A DNA stretch of 64,000 bases, from positions 22,091,515-22,155,514 of the forward strand of contig NC_081543.1 of NCBI RefSeq assembly GCF_901000735.1, given 5' to 3'. The DNA is from Corylus avellana. Taxonomy: Eukaryota; Streptophyta; Magnoliopsida; Fagales; Betulaceae. The position numbers and the translations under genes are program-made. The stretch's first letter is position 1; the number at the start of each line of letters is the position of its first letter. Below the pieces are notes generated by a model. It was not told where the DNA came from. It did no database searches and saw nothing but the letters and a program-made list of their open reading frames with translations. Shown here one piece after another: positions 43,245-54,770 of this stretch.

Positions 43245-45816
43245 TGTAACGCCCCGATATTTGAGCTAGCAAATATCGAAGCCGTGATGCAGCAACTTTA
43301 GAACATACAATCTTACACAACAGAATTGAGCTGACTGAAATACCCCGAGGTGATATAAAATAGAAACATGGTTTTCATTACAACATATGTACACACTAGG
43401 TGTACCAAATATATGCAATAGATGGCACCTAAATTAATATAGTAATATTTATTAAGTTCACACACATCACCATACGTAATAAAAGCGCTTAACATAATGA
43501 GTCTTGCTCCATAGAGTAAGCATCAATCCTGCAGTAGATGGTTTATCAACCATCAAAACCAGTAAAATGACCATTGTCCTCACTTTCTATTCTTGCATCA
43601 AGATCTATGTAAAGATGACGTTATCATATTTACATAGGCAAACAAGTGAGTAATCTATTTTCCTAAAGATAAAGACTAAAAAGACTAGTTTGAACAAGTA
43701 AGATTAAAGACTAAAATATATAATAATGAATGAGTTGCGAATGCAGCGTAATGACAGATTATTTTGTGTTTTATGATAATCTTTTTTCAGACCTCTTGTC
43801 ATGAGCTCTCAGCCTGCTTACGTCCGTTATGTCCCTCACACTTTAGAGATTTCCTGTTTGGTGTTGGCAACAACACCACTCCAGCTTAGTTATATATTAG
43901 GCCTGTTGGACGGTTATATACCCCCATCCACTAAGATACCGACAGTTCCTCGCGGCAATCCACCCAGCTTGTTCTTAAGGTGGCTATCTTATCAGCCCAT
44001 TTTATTAGACACATTATGCAGCTGTTGTATTACAAAATTATATTAATAAGACAAAAAAAGAATTCCTATAACAATAAAACAAAGCTAGTACTGAGTAAGT
44101 ATATCCATACTTACACTCCTTAGTGTAGTATTCTGCTCCACTTATGCATATAAATACATACATACAAACAATACTTAATTTATTCTCCAATAATATCATT
44201 GTTTAAAGACCCTCATCTTTTTATATTTATTTATTATCTGTCACTTCATCTTTACTTACTCATTTTATTATATTAATCTAAGATAGTCACTTATAACTAG
44301 CTTTATGCCTGAATTCATATTTGGTGACGAGACTAATGGCCAGTATCACTAAATACAAACTAGTATTATAAATAATATATATAAAGCATGACTCATATTT
44401 CGGAGATGAAACCAATGGTCTATACCTACCAAAGTATGAATCAAAATTTAAATGACAATAAAAGAAATGGCTGAATGTAAATACTGAATTCATATTCCGG
44501 GAATGACCGCCAAAAATATGAATTAAAATTTAAATGACAATAAAAGAAATGACTGAATGTAAATACTGAATTCATATTCCAGGGATGACCGCCCAAAAAT
44601 ATGAATTAAAATTTAAATGACAATAAAAGAAATGACTCAATGTAAAAGCTGTAAAGTAAATAATATATAGATAATATCATAAGCCCTTAATTGATTTTGT
44701 CTACTAACTCATTATTATTAATTCACTTGTATTTATTACGCTATTTTTACATTATACGCTTATTGGGTCTTAAACAATTAAATGAGAACAAGTGATACAA
44801 GCAATAAATCTTGATATTTATACAAGAAACACTTACCCAATAATCTTTAGAAGTAAAACTCCGCTAAATCTTCTCTAGGTAGCTAGTTTAGAAAAATAAG
44901 AACACTTGAACACTACAAGAAAGATCTAAGCTATATGGTATTTGACTAGAACTAAGAAATAAAATAAAAGAAGGAGCAAACAATTTTACTTGTTCTAAGA
45001 TTGTAAGTGAAAAGCTCAAGCTCAAGTGACTTTAGCTTAGACTCTATTTATAAGAGAATGAATGGTTAGGATTTATTTTGACACATTTGATCTAAGGGTT
45101 GAGATGTATTTAACCAAAAGAATGAACCTAGTCCTTATTTCATGCTCTATACCAATTAGTATTTTCGTCCAAAATGAGGGCAGTGTATCCCGATCCATTT
45201 TTCAATGTCCAAACGTACTCCGATAGACATGAAAATTTGAGAGTAGATAGAGGACTCAAAGACAAACATTTTCTATTTTTGGTTCGACTTCATCTGAGTT
45301 CGTTTGAGTCTATTTTTGGCTTGTACAAAGTTTCCGATTCAACTTAGGCTTTAACTATTTGCATTCCCACTTGGCCACTTGCCTTTTTAAATTATTATTA
45401 TCATGATATTTCCCATAACCCTCGTTACTAGAAGACTTTAAGCTTTCAACAAAGGTGGCTAGCCTTGGTATCTTTCTTTAGCAGTTTTAATCTCTTTAGA
45501 CAGTATGAAAATTAAGACACTGATTCTTAGGCTAAAAACTGAAAAGCTTCAAATTAATTTATGACTTCACTAAACGCCAATATAAATAATTTATTTACTA
45601 AATTGGGTTTAATTATGCCCATAAACATATTAGTGAAGCTAAATTTTTAGAATTGAAGTAATAGACATAAGAGGTCAAAAATCAATGTAATATACCTTTA
45701 ACACTAAATAGTTATTTAATATCATTAATCCATATATCATTGTTCTAATTCATCGATTATATTTTTAATCTATTTAATATTATTTAAATGAGAGTTTTAA
45801 AATCTAGGTCGTTACA
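43245..45816 (-). repeat. 5' LTR of Tekay element (2572 bp)
   Basis: Plus strand TGTAACGCCCCGATATTTGA to AGGTCGTTACA, sense TGTAACGACCT...TATCGGGGCGTTACA. Complete, with TG...CA ends, next to the primer site. Sense promoter context TCTCTTATAAATAGAGTC lies at about 45037-45054. Confidence 0.93.
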
Positions 45817-45821
45817 GTTGT

Positions 45822-46047
45822 GAAGGTTAATGTGCGAAACTGAAATACGTTGCAAAGTTGGCAGGTTAGTCATGGCGAAAGAGAAGTTAATTTTACTGCA
45901 CATGGGCTACCTAAAGCAATTGTCAGACAAGTTATTAATAACATTTGGATAAAAAGATTTATCCTTATATTGTGGCATTGTTGTATAGGAGAACGTGCTC
46001 TTTCTTTATGGATTTGAATGAAGATTTTTTTTTAAATAAAAAAAGAT
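45822..46047 (+). pseudogene. LINE RNase H end and poly(A) tail, part 2
   Basis: After one copy of GTTGT the frame continues KVNVRN, VSHGEREVNFTAHGLPKAIV, the end of the RNase H-like domain. It then gives IWIKRFILILWHCC and a terminal GATTTGAATGAAGA, T-run and AAATAAAAAAAG tail near 46026-46047, typical of plant L1 ends. Confidence 0.78.
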
Positions 46048-46123
46048 TCTATGTAATATTTACGACTGCTAACCAAAGTGTTTCCATAAAAATATTGTAA
46101 GGAAATAAAATTAATACTATTTT

Positions 46124-46341
46124 GGAGAAACTTCAGTTTGGCCCCCCGAACTTCCAGCCAATTTGTCAAGCACACCCTGAACTTCCAAAACTCTCACTTA
46201 GGCCCCCTGAACTTTGGTTTGCTCTCATGTAAGACCCTTCCGTTTATCTGAATCGTCAAACCCAAACAGAAGTACCCTCACGTGATTTTCACATGGTTTT
46301 TTACCACTGACTTACGCATTTTGCCCTCATACTTACTAACC
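46124..46341. repeat. Left terminal inverted repeat of the Mutator-like element
   Basis: 218 bp, pairing with 49162-49379. Contains AGTTTGGCCCCCCGAACTTC and CTCACGTGATTTTCACATGG. Confidence 0.92.
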
Positions 46342-48259
46342 GAAATACCTAAACTACCCTCATTCGAAAAGGGGAAAAATCAAACCTAAGTCTTCCAAAT
46401 CATCGAGCCCAAATTGCCAAACGCTTCTAGAAGGGACTGCTCATGTGAACCATTGTCTTCGTCGTCGACGAACCATTCTAGCTGAAGTTTGGGTATCGAT
46501 TTGCAACAGTTTAGTCAAAAATCCCATCTTAATCAGTTGGGATCCATGATAATCAAGTAAGTTTCGTTATCCCTAAAATATACATTTAGGGTCTGTATCT
46601 GAAATTTTCTGAAATTTGTGTTTGACCAACAATTTGTATTGGATGTTTGGGGGGTTTTGCATGTAACGCCTCTAGAAGGAATTTTGTGAAGTTTTTAGTT
46701 TAGGGTATTATTTATTTGAAGTGGGTCATATTCTCGTCGTTTTTGAAATTTGTTTAGGGTTTGTCAGACAATGCGTTAAAAGTTGTCATATGTTTATGGT
46801 TTAGGATTGTTGGTTTTTTTTAAAGTTGTTGTTCTTTTGTTTGATCTAAGTGTGGTACCTTAGCTTCAACTTGTGTTGGACACGTGATTAGCACTATGAG
46901 TTTTATACATTGAATAAAGTGGTCAAGTGGTCCCTTCCATTACCTGTTATTGTGCAATTCATGTTTGGTTGCTGACCTTAAAAGGGACAACTGTGCTTAT
47001 TGTATTGGCAGAGAGGTTCACTTTTTTGTGAAGTTGTTGTTTTTGGTTTAGGGGTAATGTAGTCCTTTGGGTATAGTAAAAAAAGGGACCGCACTACATA
47101 ATGTGCAGCAGAATGTAGTATTTAGATTTGGTTTTCAAATTACTACTTAAACCTTGTGGTTTGTTCATGGCATTGTGATTAAATAAATTAGGATAAAATA
47201 TATGCATTGATTGGGTCCAGTTGTTTGCCATCAATTATGATTATGTTGTTTTTTTACTTTGCTGAAATTGTGGGTTGGGTTGTTTTTATTTTACTGAAAT
47301 TGTTAGTTTATTTTCTTTTTACAACAATGATTGATGAAGACATAAAAAAGTTTATTGCAAATGTCTGCTCATAGCTAGCCATCCACTAGGTTTTGATGAA
47401 CACGTTCAAAGAATGGACAAAGGGAAGAGGAAAATGCTGGAACCATGAATGTTTTGTGTGAACGTGTGTTTGTCTCACTTTTTTGTGTTTGGGTTGCCTG
47501 TAAACATTGTAAACCCTAAACTTTATTAAAACTTGTAGCTGTTTGAGGTATTTTGTAAGCATTGTAATGGTTGACCTCTAACTACTTGTAGCTGTTTGAT
47601 GTCAACTTTATTTTCTGTTTGACCACTTACTGCTTGTAACTGTTTGGGCTATTTTTGTAAACAATGTAATGGATGAATTCTAGATGGTTGTTATGTATAT
47701 TTTGGTGTCAACTTTATTTTGTGTTTGACCACTTTCTGCTTGTAACTATTTGGAGTATTTTGTAAACATTGTAATGGATGAATTGTAGATCATGGCCATG
47801 TATTTTTGGCAACATTTAGATAAATTGAATACTTTTGGATTTGGATTGTCTATGCAAGTTCTTAAGTAGTTACGACTATCTATATATAGTGTTTGCTATG
47901 ATTTTGATAGTTGTATTAGTTTATAAGTGCTTATACATTTAGTGTTCTTGTGGTATTAATTAGGTTAAATTGAGTACATATGGATGATGTAACTTTTCGA
48001 TTTAAATTGAGTTCAATTGACAACATTTAGCCAATGTTTTATTTCCCAAGATGAAGGTAACACAGCAGCAAGCAATAAGAGAAATTGCGGTCACAATACC
48101 ATAAATTTAGTGAACAAATCCATTTGAATACTTGTAAAATTGTACCAACAAAATTCATATAAACCATACCCAATATTACACAACAGTTGGGTACAAAAAA
48201 CCTACTGATATGGTCAATTGATACAAGTCTGATACAAATAAAGACAACAAAATGTATTT

Positions 48260-48890
48260 TCAGTTGCTTAACATTAATCTTAATGCAAGTCCATTAGAAA
48301 AAGGGAAACACAACAATACAACAACATGACACCAACAACATGCAAGTGCAACTCGAAACTTCAACTGCATTGAACAATACTTATTCTCAACCCCTTCAAG
48401 TTTAAGTGCAAAATTAGCAGCATCAACTTCAATTTTTGACTTGTACTCAACAAGTTCAATCTTGCATTTGAAGACTTCCATTGCCCTTTTGGACTTCAAA
48501 TCGTGCTGCCATGCCAACAACATCGACATCACTCAATCACCGCACATACGAATTTCTGGTTCAACCCATTTAAAAAAATTGGAACCACAATTTGTTTTAT
48601 TCTGCATAATCACACAAATTAGGGTCATACAAATTAGGATCACACAAATTAAGGTGACACAAATTAGGGTTTAACCCATTACTAAAGGATTTAGGCATAA
48701 CGGGATGAGCAGCAAATTTCTGTGAAAAAATAAATTCTCAAACACATCTTACCATATAATTTACATAGGCATAAAACCTTTTGCCATGATGTTTAGTTGT
48801 TGATGCAGTTTTGACAATGGTTTTGCTCCCACATTTGCAAATTGGATAGCTTGATCTTGAATCGCTTACCTCACCCTCGGAGTGCTCCAT
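48260..48890 (-). pseudogene. GRF-type zinc-finger protein with coiled coil and membrane segment
   Basis: Exon 1 (48890-48753) encodes MEHSEGEVSDSRSSYPICKC, GSKTIVKTASTTKHHGKRFY, AYVNYM. A GT...AG intron of 151 bp (48752-48602) follows, in phase 0. Exon 2 starts at 48601 with NKTNCGSNFFKWVEPEIRMC. C.CG...T......G.RFY....C...FFKW is the GRF zinc-finger pattern. The usual cysteine after RFY is changed (AYVNY for GCPNY). A TGA after MCGD is followed in frame by MSMLLAWQHDLKSKRAMEVF, a helical stretch and a hydrophobic ALACCWCHVVVLLCFPF segment. The intron and layout match plant GRF-domain proteins, which are often transposon-associated. The stop makes it a pseudogene unless read through. Confidence 0.8.
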
Positions 48891-49161
48891 CTTTCATCGT
48901 CGTCACCTCGCCGGTACTCAATAGTGGGTAATTTAGCCGGTGGATAATTTTCGCTGGTACTGGGTCTCGCCGTCGTGTCGGATTCTTCGCCATTGGAAGT
49001 TAGTTCCTCAACTTTCTTTCTTCGGCTTTGAATGGATGGCTGGAACCCTAAACCATCAGCTTCGACATTTTTTCTGCAGCTTGGGTAGTGGGTCTTCAGC
49101 TTCGGGGTTGGAGTGGCTTGTGTGTTGGATAAATGAGGTTGTAACGGTGAGGGTGAGTGAG

Positions 49162-49379
49162 GGTTAGTAAGTATAGGGGCAAAATGGGTAAGTCAGTGGT
49201 AAAAAACCACATGAAAATCACGTGAGGACACTTCTGTTTGGGTTTAACGATTCAGATAGATGGAAGGGTCTTACATGAGAGCAAACGAAAGTTCAGGGGG
49301 CCTAAGTGAGAGTTTTGGAAGTTCAGTGGGTGTTTGTCAAATTGGCTGGAAGTTCGGGAGGGCAAATTGAAGTTTCCCC
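49162..49379. repeat. Right terminal inverted repeat of the Mutator-like element
   Basis: 218 bp, the inverted partner of 46124-46341, ending AAATTGAAGTTTCCCC. Confidence 0.92.
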
Positions 49380-49551
49380 TACTATTTTTTTATTTGAATA
49401 TTAGTAAAAGTGATTAATGTAATATAAAAAAGTAAAAATATTAGAAATTGAATTTTAGATAAATAGTATGAGACCATTGTTTGGCCATTGCCAAACATAG
49501 CCCATAACTCTTTGGGCAGGCACCCTCTTTAAAGAAACTGGCGGCTTAATG

Positions 49552-50659
49552 GATTAGTGGGTTATCTCATACAAAATAGAAAAACCTACCCAGTACGAAA
49601 ACTCTCTTTTCTCTCTCCTATCTCAAGTACGGCCGAAAAAGCTTGAGGAGGACGGCAAACCTTCTGGTTTCCCTCCTCCTCCCACCCCCTTTTCATCTTT
49701 TTTGCTCCCTTTCTTTTTGAGCTTTTCTCTTCATGAGAGAACTCATTTTTTTCTAGATCTATCCATCGTCTATGACGATTTATCCCTGACCCTCACAAAA
49801 CAGCAGCTGCAATGGATCGTCTCCTCCCGCTTCACCTCGACCATGGATTGTCTCCTCCATCGCTGTGCCGGTCGAATGTGTGTAGTCTTAAATATCGGCT
49901 TTTTCAAAGCCCAATCTCCTTCTCTCCATCAACCCCAACAAAAAACGCGCCCCTCCTCCATCATCTGGACCACACGCTCTTGCAAGTGGATCTAATGCAC
50001 TAGCGCATGGGTCCCACGCGCTGAGCAGCTTCCCTCGACGCCTTCCTCCATCACAACTGCTGTTTTTTTAGTTTTTTTCTGTTATTTTGTGTAACATTCT
50101 GTAATTTTCTGTTGGTCTGTTGCTTAGTGTTTAACCCGATCCGGCTGGACTTCAGACTCTTTGTTTGTGAAGTAAATATTTTTTCCTTTTTGGTTTCTTT
50201 ACAGTTCTTTGACGCACTAGTGGTTTATCTGGATGGAATTTTTGTTATCCCTAACTGTTGGGCTTCAAATTCACTATCTGGAATCATTTTTTCCATTGTT
50301 CATTTTCATCTAAGTCTCCACTGCTTCTTAGGAAGCATGTTTAGATGTTTGATAAAGGTATTCGTACTCCCGCGGCTTTCATAGCCGATGATAGGGGTAT
50401 TCATATTGCGCCGAGCCTTTCATAGGCTACATTCGCAGGTGATCTCCAGTTTAACCTTTATTGAGGTATTAGTAGTTTGTCTGAAATGAGTTATTCTATC
50501 TAAACTTGTTTTTAGCTTCTTGTCTAAACTTGTTTTAATTTTATGCCTGTCCTGTGATTTCCTTTTTATTTTATGAATGTCAGTTTGTTAAAAATAAAAA
50601 TAAAATAATAATAAGAATAATAAAAAAATAAAATAAAAAATAAAAAATAAAAAAAGAGC
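49552..50659 (+). mobile_element. Poly(A)-tailed retroposon with 12-bp target duplication
   Basis: Flanked by GGCGGCTTAATG (49540-49551) and GGTGGCTTAATG (50660-50671), 11 of 12 identical. It ends in an A-rich tail AAAATAAAAATAAAATAATA... (50588-50656). The start region is CT-rich with GAGGAGGACGGCAAACC, in the style of plant L1 5' ends, and the end TTTTATTTTATGAATGTCAG is also L1-like. No endonuclease or RT is present. Either an internally deleted L1 or a processed transcript moved by L1. The open frame at 49702-49995 has no recognised domain. Confidence 0.68.
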
Positions 50660-50671
50660 GGTGGCTTAATG

Positions 50672-52823
50672 CTTTCGTTGTACACCCATATGGCCAATGT
50701 CAATGACTTTCGCGAAAGCATCAATAGTGAAAGAAATATGCAATTGGCCATCATCCAGGGATGTCAGCAAGTGTCAAGAGAAAAGGAATTTTTTTTTGTC
50801 TTTTCTGTACGAAAAGGAAGATTTTTCTCAAAGCCAAGATAACGGAGCCACGGAGCGGTAGATTTTTCTCTAAATCATACCCTACCCATTATCAGCCACC
50901 CTTTTTAGAGGCAAAGCACATTTCTTAATGATGATAACTGGTAGCATAATTCATATTTCTATTGTTCCCTTTTTTCTGTGCTGAACCATTTCCTTCTCCA
51001 ATCAATTAATATGTTCCTAAAGCTTCAACTCAATTGAATTCAACCAGCCTTTTGTTACAATTATCTAGGTTCCGATAGTCACCAAATTATCATTCCACTC
51101 TATCTTCCATTGTATTTTCTATTTCTCCCATGCATTTGATTGAATATTTCAAGCTTCTTTCCCTTGATTATTATCATTTCTCTACAAGTAAAACCTTCAT
51201 CCCCATCCAAACTTCCCCAGTTAGAAGAATGGCCTACAAACACTCATGCTTTTTCACTCGATCACAACCTAGTGAAAGGCTTCGGGATTACTTCAAGATC
51301 ACCACAAAAAGCATCAAATTTGAGGGTAAAAACGTATATTATCTAAAAGTCAGCACACCTCTTTCTTCAGTTTCTTGTAGCCAAGTAACCAAAGGATGTA
51401 ATAATTCTCCTCCTTCCTAGCCTAAATAAGCTCTGCAGACGACACTATTTTTAGTCTTCCACTTGGTCTTCAACCTTTTCGGAATGTATGAATTGGCATG
51501 AGTCTGACCTTTCATTGACGGTTTAAACGAATGACACCTTTACAAGTTAAGCAACATACCTAGCTTTATTGTAGCAATTAATGCAATTCCAAGGTCCACC
51601 ATACCCAATATATTCTTCCATCAGCTTATATCCTGTGCTAGATCTCCCAGGCGATGGATATTTCTAGTGTCGAGAAATGAGAACATGAAACACTAAGGAC
51701 TGATGCAAGTCTAGAAATCCAATCTTACAATCAAAATGAAACAATACATGTGCTCCATGTAATCTTTTACCTCTGCTGGGACCAGTAACATGGTTTGAAA
51801 CCCAAAGCTACACATTCTCAAGCCGGGGAGGTTGGTTGGGGGGGAGAGATGGCTCATATAACTTGATGATGCAAATTACAACTACAATTTCAACTACAGC
51901 ACAAGCCTCAACAGCTTAGTCAGTGAATATACAGCTACCTCATAAAACTTGCAGATGCTTAACAGACCTCTGAAATTTTTACTGCAACGGAGCCTTCGCT
52001 CCTTCCCATCCTAGTAGAAATGACTCCCAATCACAATGATCCTAGCCATTGTACAGACCAAGAAAACTTGGCTGCTCGCCTAAAAAGATGTACATAATTA
52101 AAAACTTCGCTGCACAACTTCATCCTTAAGTAACAACCTAGAGTGTATTTTTTCATTTCTAGAAAGGGAAACAAATCAACATAAGAATCTGCAGGAATTG
52201 GAAGAGGATCAATTAAACTTCACTCTTGTTGTTACTGGTAAATGATGCTGTTATAAATGTAGTAGGATTAAAAATGCATGAAATAATTTCTTTGCTTCCA
52301 TTGCCCTTTCCACTGAAACCTCCACTCTGTTATTTTAGATGCACTGTTTTCTACACACGCAAAGAAAGTTTATATGCACAAGAGAACGAGCCAAACAAGT
52401 CTATCTCTATTTCATCAATAATTCACCAATATGCAACACACGTTACTTTCAGCATCAAGAAGCTCCATCCATTAAACACCACTGATTGCACAAAAGGCAC
52501 TCCAAACCTAACATTATGGCATTTCTAAAGCATACACAGTTTGCCTCTCACCTCACAAATTTCATGAGCTTAACAAAGATCAGAGTCTTGACTTGTAATT
52601 TACATATCTCAATTGTATTCAAAACCAAAACCAATTACAAAAACAAGGATCAATATATCCCACAAGAAGATGTTTTATACAACTAAAGAGCGCGATTAAG
52701 AGTGCATGACTGATATTTTCAACAGCTGATGTAGTCCATTTCTCACAATCCCATTTCTCACAATCGCATAAACTTCTTCTCTCTTTAAGCTTCAAAACAC
52801 TAAGGTTACTTTCATTACGCAAA
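50672..52823. other. No recognisable gene; low-repeat intergenic DNA
   Basis: Short frames on the plus strand (51130-51420, 52226-52528) are AT-rich, start at arbitrary ATGs and show no domain or codon bias. The region may contain untranslated sequence of neighbouring genes. No repeat boundaries seen. Confidence 0.5.
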
Positions 52824-53192
52824 ATGGCTATTCCATTAAAAAAAAAAAAAAAAAAAGGAATAATTTTTATTATGAATGGAAGAATGTGAAATAGAATAGC
52901 CTTGATGTTGAAGTATATGATAAGGATCTAACACTTGGAAGAGCCATTCTTATAGCCCAAGAGGGAATGACTATTCCTCTCAAAATTGAGGAATAACTAT
53001 TCTTATCTATTCCTCTAAATTTTGAGAGAAATAGCTATTCCATAGCGAGCCATAGAAATGGTTATTCCTCTCAATTTAAGGAATAGTCATTCTCTCATGG
53101 GCTATGAGAATAGCTATTCCAAGGCTATTTCATTCAACGTTCTTCTATTTTCAATAAAAACTATTCATTTCTCAAATAGAATAGCAAATTGG
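52824..53192. mobile_element. Fold-back MITE built of GGAATAG/CTATTCC units
   Basis: GGCTATTCCATT at the left mirrors AATAGAATAGCA at the right. Inside, AATAATTTTTATTATGAATG with GAATGTGAAATAGAATAGCC mirrors the right-hand GGCTATTTCATTC and CAATAAAAACTATT. The middle holds further inverted GAGGAATAACTATTC / GAATAGCTATTCC pairs, giving an almost fully self-complementary ~370 bp. A poly-A run of about 20 lies at 52838-52857. Target duplication not resolved. About 370 bp downstream of the CML stop codon. Confidence 0.65.
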
Positions 53193-53565
53193 GTAGCAAC
53201 CTAAGAAAACACAATGTACCAAAGAAACAAATGGCTATCCATCATCTCATCAACTTGTCAAAACGTCGATACACAACAACAAAACAAGTGCCAAATCTAA
53301 TCATAAAGACATTACCAAATTTTCCAAGGCACACAATATTCTCATACAAACTTAAACAAGCAAAATCCAGAATAAGAAACCCTGAAGACCAAAGTTTCCA
53401 TACACATTATAAACAAACACAAAACGAAATTAGCATTACTTCAAAGAAAAAAAAAAGAAATCCAAACAAACCCTAATTCCAAAATACCAAACGAAGAACA
53501 AACGTAACAGAAATCGAATCCCAGGAAACATTTCCGTAAAACACAAACTCGATTCCACCGTCGCG

Positions 53566-54009
53566 TCACTTGGCAACCATCCGGGCGATGAAATCTTCGT
53601 ACCGGATCCTCCCGTCGGACCCGACCTCCACCTCCCGGATCCACTCGTCGAACTCGGAGGGCTCGAGCTTCTCGCCTATGCTGGTGAGGATATGCCGGAG
53701 CTCCGATACCGAGACGTAGCCGGTGGAGTCCTTGTCGAGGACCTTGAACGCGTCGCGGAGCTGGCGATCGAAGGGCTCGGCCTTCATGTGCTTGGCCATG
53801 AGGTCCAGGAAGCGAGGGAAGTCAAATGGAGCCGTGAGGTTCTCCTCGGTGACGATGGATTTGAGCTGGGCCTGGGTCGGGTTGCCTCCGAGAGACCGCA
53901 TTAGGATCCCCAGTTCGGAAGGGGCGATCCGGCCGTCACCGTCGGTGTCGAAGAGCGTGAAGGCCTCCTTCATGGACGACACCTGGTCATCGCTTAGATC
54001 CTTGCCCAT
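53566..54009 (-). CDS. CML13: Calmodulin-like EF-hand protein, CML13/CML14 type
   Basis: A 147-residue intronless ORF, the usual length of this family. Start chosen at [20 protein letters not shown], as in Arabidopsis CML13/14; the frame stays open upstream to 54189 but that part is not family-like. EF-hand 1 loop is canonical ([12 protein letters not shown], residues 21-32). The second is degenerate (around TAPFDFPRF). The third is [12 protein letters not shown] (92-103). The fourth starts with Glu and ends with Asp ([12 protein letters not shown], 128-139). C-terminus [12 protein letters not shown]. Family members are cytosolic calcium-responsive proteins; Arabidopsis CML13/14 are reported to bind IQ-motif partners such as myosins. 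CDS is GC-rich against AT-rich surroundings. CML13 and CML14 cannot be told apart here. Confidence 0.93.
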   Translation of the reverse strand: MGKDLSDDQVSSMKEAFTLFDTDGDGRIAPSELGILMRSLGGNPTQAQLKSIVTEENLTAPFDFPRFLDLMAKHMKAEPFDRQLRDAFKVLDKDSTGYVSVSELRHILTSIGEKLEPSEFDEWIREVEVGSDGRIRYEDFIARMVAK

Positions 54010-54770
54010 TTTTCGGGTCGGGTTTGTTTCTCGCTCCAGAAATTTTTGCTTTCTCTCCTCTCTATTGCTGTCGGAGATGAGAAATGGTGGAAGCACGTTA
54101 TTTGGTTTCGGTTTTTTGTGTCTCTTGCGCTTTTGAAATGGAAAATGGAAAAGTTGGGGTGAGAACGACGTCGTTTCAAGGATAGACAATTTCTTTTTTT
54201 TTTTGTGTGATTTTTGCTGGGAGAGAGAACTTCGAAAGTGAATTATTGAGTAAATTTTCTCAAATCAAAATAATTTTTTTGAAATTAAATAATTTATAAT
54301 TTATCAAATTTTTTTATTATATTTTTTATTTAAAATGTTAGTTGGTATGAAAAATAAACTATTTTAAAAAAATTCCTTATTTTGATCCTTATTTTTTTAG
54401 AGCTCCTACTATGCGGTCGGTGCATAAATGACAACTTTTACGGCACCCAATACATATTTGACACATAAGGGAAGCACAGCTTATGGAATACGATCGAAAA
54501 CACGAGATTTCTGCTTCATCCCACGCGAGTCTCTGCCTTTCTTCTTCATCTTCCATCACTGCCGATGGGATTTCTTCTTCAGACCCACTATTTCCTCTTC
54601 CACTTTTTTTCTTTTTCTCTCTTTCCTCTTCCCTCTCCCCCTCACCGACGGCTGGCCACCGGATACCGCAAACACAACCTAGAAAACCCAACCCCATTGG
54701 AACCCAACCCAAAAATTGATGAAGAACCATGGCACTCCTGTCAAGGATGCCACCACCGTGTAGAGGTAAC
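54010..54770 (-). promoter_or_regulatory. CML 5' untranslated region and upstream DNA
   Basis: Sense leader is purine-rich (GAGAGGAGAGAAAGCAAAAA just upstream of the start). Further upstream is an AT-rich block (54260-54385) and a pyrimidine/purine-biased stretch (54535-54645). I cannot place a specific TATA box or transcription start. The minus-strand frame at 54389-54880 runs through low-complexity sequence into an LTR and is not a gene. Confidence 0.45.

Larger units (their letters stand above)
38545..45816 (-). mobile_element. Tekay/Del-type Ty3/gypsy element with internal deletions, 7.3 kb
   Basis: Ends TGTAACACC and GTCGTTACA, flanked by perfect GTTGT duplications (38540-38544, 45817-45821). 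Sense order: 5' LTR, tRNA-Met primer site, gag start, RT, RNase H, integrase, truncated 3' LTR. Three deletions are visible: gag middle through RT start, about 30 residues between RT and RNase H, and the end of pol plus the first 1046 bp of the 3' LTR. It inserted into a LINE whose RNase H frame continues on both sides. Confidence 0.94.
46124..49379 (-). mobile_element. Mutator-like element with 218-bp inverted repeats and GRF gene
   Basis: Left arm 46124-46341 (GGAGAAACTTCAGTTTGGCC...CTTACTAACC) is the inverted copy of the right arm 49162-49379 with scattered changes. Flanked by perfect 9-bp TACTATTTT duplications (46115-46123, 49380-49388), the Mutator signature. No transposase is seen. The interior holds a two-exon GRF zinc-finger gene on the minus strand near the right arm. 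The left half (46342-48250) shows no coding signal. This could be gene capture (Pack-MULE) or a non-autonomous family that always carries this ORF. Confidence 0.92.

Noticed and set aside
49702..49995. 97-codon plus-strand ORF as a gene
   Set aside because: No recognisable domain, overlapping open frames, and it sits in a poly(A)-tailed retroposon.
51130..51420. Overlapping plus-strand ORFs in the low-repeat island
   Set aside because: No domain, no codon bias, two overlapping frames of similar length; probably chance or untranslated sequence.
53723..54136. Long plus-strand open frames across the CML gene
   Set aside because: They are antisense shadows of a conserved EF-hand protein in GC-rich sequence. 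The minus-strand frame has the full family match.
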